This document shows positions 63,953 to 64,000 of a DNA stretch of 64,000 nucleotides, one piece after another; position 1 is the first letter of the stretch, and every line of letters begins with the position of its first letter. The stretch comes from Bacteroidales bacterium (lineage in GTDB: Bacteria > Bacteroidota > Bacteroidia > Bacteroidales > Tenuifilaceae). The stretch spans positions 23,317 to 87,316 of the forward strand of contig JACABB010000023.1 in the NCBI GenBank assembly GCA_013376985.1. The letters are read 5' to 3'. Below the pieces are notes generated by a model, which was not told where the DNA came from, did no database searches, and worked only from the letters and a program-made list of their open reading frames with translations. The position numbers and the translations under genes were made by a program.

Positions 63953-64000
63953 ATGGACATTTTTAATGGTTTTTTTTGGACCATGCTCCCTAATGGACAT
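63953..64000 (+). CDS. possible start of a gene cut by the right edge
   Basis: From ATG at 63953 the frame (MDIFNGFFWTMLPNGH) stays open to the last base. Only 16 codons can be seen and no ribosome-binding site is evident, so it may be a chance frame. The preceding stretch from about 63613 to 63950 shows no other gene. Confidence 0.15.
   Translation, partial: MDIFNGFFWTMLPNGH

Noticed and set aside
1..64000. tRNA, rRNA, tmRNA or other standard RNA genes
   Set aside because: No cloverleaf or rRNA-like segment was recognised in any intergenic gap by eye; tRNAscan-SE and Infernal would be needed to be certain.

Overview
The window is AT-rich chromosomal DNA from a member of the Bacteroidota, most likely a facultative or microaerophilic, fermentative relative of the Bacteroidales or Marinilabiliales. 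The evidence is a PorP/SprF protein beside a giant protein with a CHU_C (type B) sorting domain for the type IX secretion system, an OmpA protein with PD40 repeats, a DUF4492-cydAB oxidase operon, several promoters of the Bacteroidota type (TTG, then 18-21 nt, then TAnnTTTG), and the class of palindromic dispersed repeats common in this phylum. I see no rRNA or tRNA gene, no CRISPR array and no complete insertion sequence. The order-level placement is an inference.

Layout. 1-0.9 kb: the 5' part of a gene, cut by the window edge, that resembles HamA/DUF1837 nucleases of anti-phage systems. 1-4.7 kb: an envelope protein with a helix-hairpin-helix region, a PorV/PorQ-like outer-membrane protein and purE. 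5-8.9 kb: an hpt-adk-obgE-PAP2 operon followed by a lipoate-protein ligase. 9.3-15.1 kb: a secreted metallo-beta-lactamase-fold hydrolase, small envelope proteins, two PlsC-type acyltransferases and proline dehydrogenase. 15.3-18.8 kb: the cytochrome bd oxidase operon, with a pseudoknot-like leader and a 42-residue membrane peptide downstream. 18.9-22.7 kb: a small protein, a lipoprotein, a GNAT enzyme, a dicarboxylate/amino-acid symporter and a zinc-ribbon protein. 22.7-33.5 kb: a three-gene surface operon encoding a 2520-residue repeat protein, PorP/SprF and OmpA-PD40. 33.7-36.9 kb: a 7TMR-DISM histidine kinase and its response regulator. 37.1-39.8 kb: an NRAMP-like transporter paired with a soluble MgtE_N-CBS protein behind a structured leader. 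40-46.8 kb: an AT-rich accessory stretch with a Fic remnant, a BRO-N remnant, a PaaK-like adenylate-forming enzyme, membrane proteins and a frameshifted Mrr-nSTAND3 gene that looks like a defence effector. 47-54.7 kb: the oxidative TCA branch (citrate synthase, isocitrate dehydrogenase, aconitase) and malate:quinone oxidoreductase. 55-61.6 kb: acyl-CoA dehydrogenase, fused isobutyryl-CoA mutase IcmF, butyrate kinase and a thioesterase. 62-64 kb: a coiled-coil secreted protein, a VapC-type toxin-antitoxin pair and repeat-rich intergenic DNA.

How the genes fit together. The TCA block supplies 2-oxoglutarate and feeds electrons from malate into the quinone pool, which CydAB can oxidise at low oxygen. 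Acyl-CoA dehydrogenase, IcmF and butyrate kinase together suggest interconversion of butyryl-CoA and isobutyryl-CoA, with ATP gained on acid release. The surface operon suggests a T9SS-exported adhesin or motility protein.

The observations I would follow first are the frameshifted Mrr-nSTAND3 gene, the pairing of an MgtE-type magnesium-sensing domain with an NRAMP-like transporter behind a 5' leader, the cyd leader and its downstream micropeptide, the HamA-like gene at the left edge, and a roughly 168-bp inverted-repeat element present in three copies.
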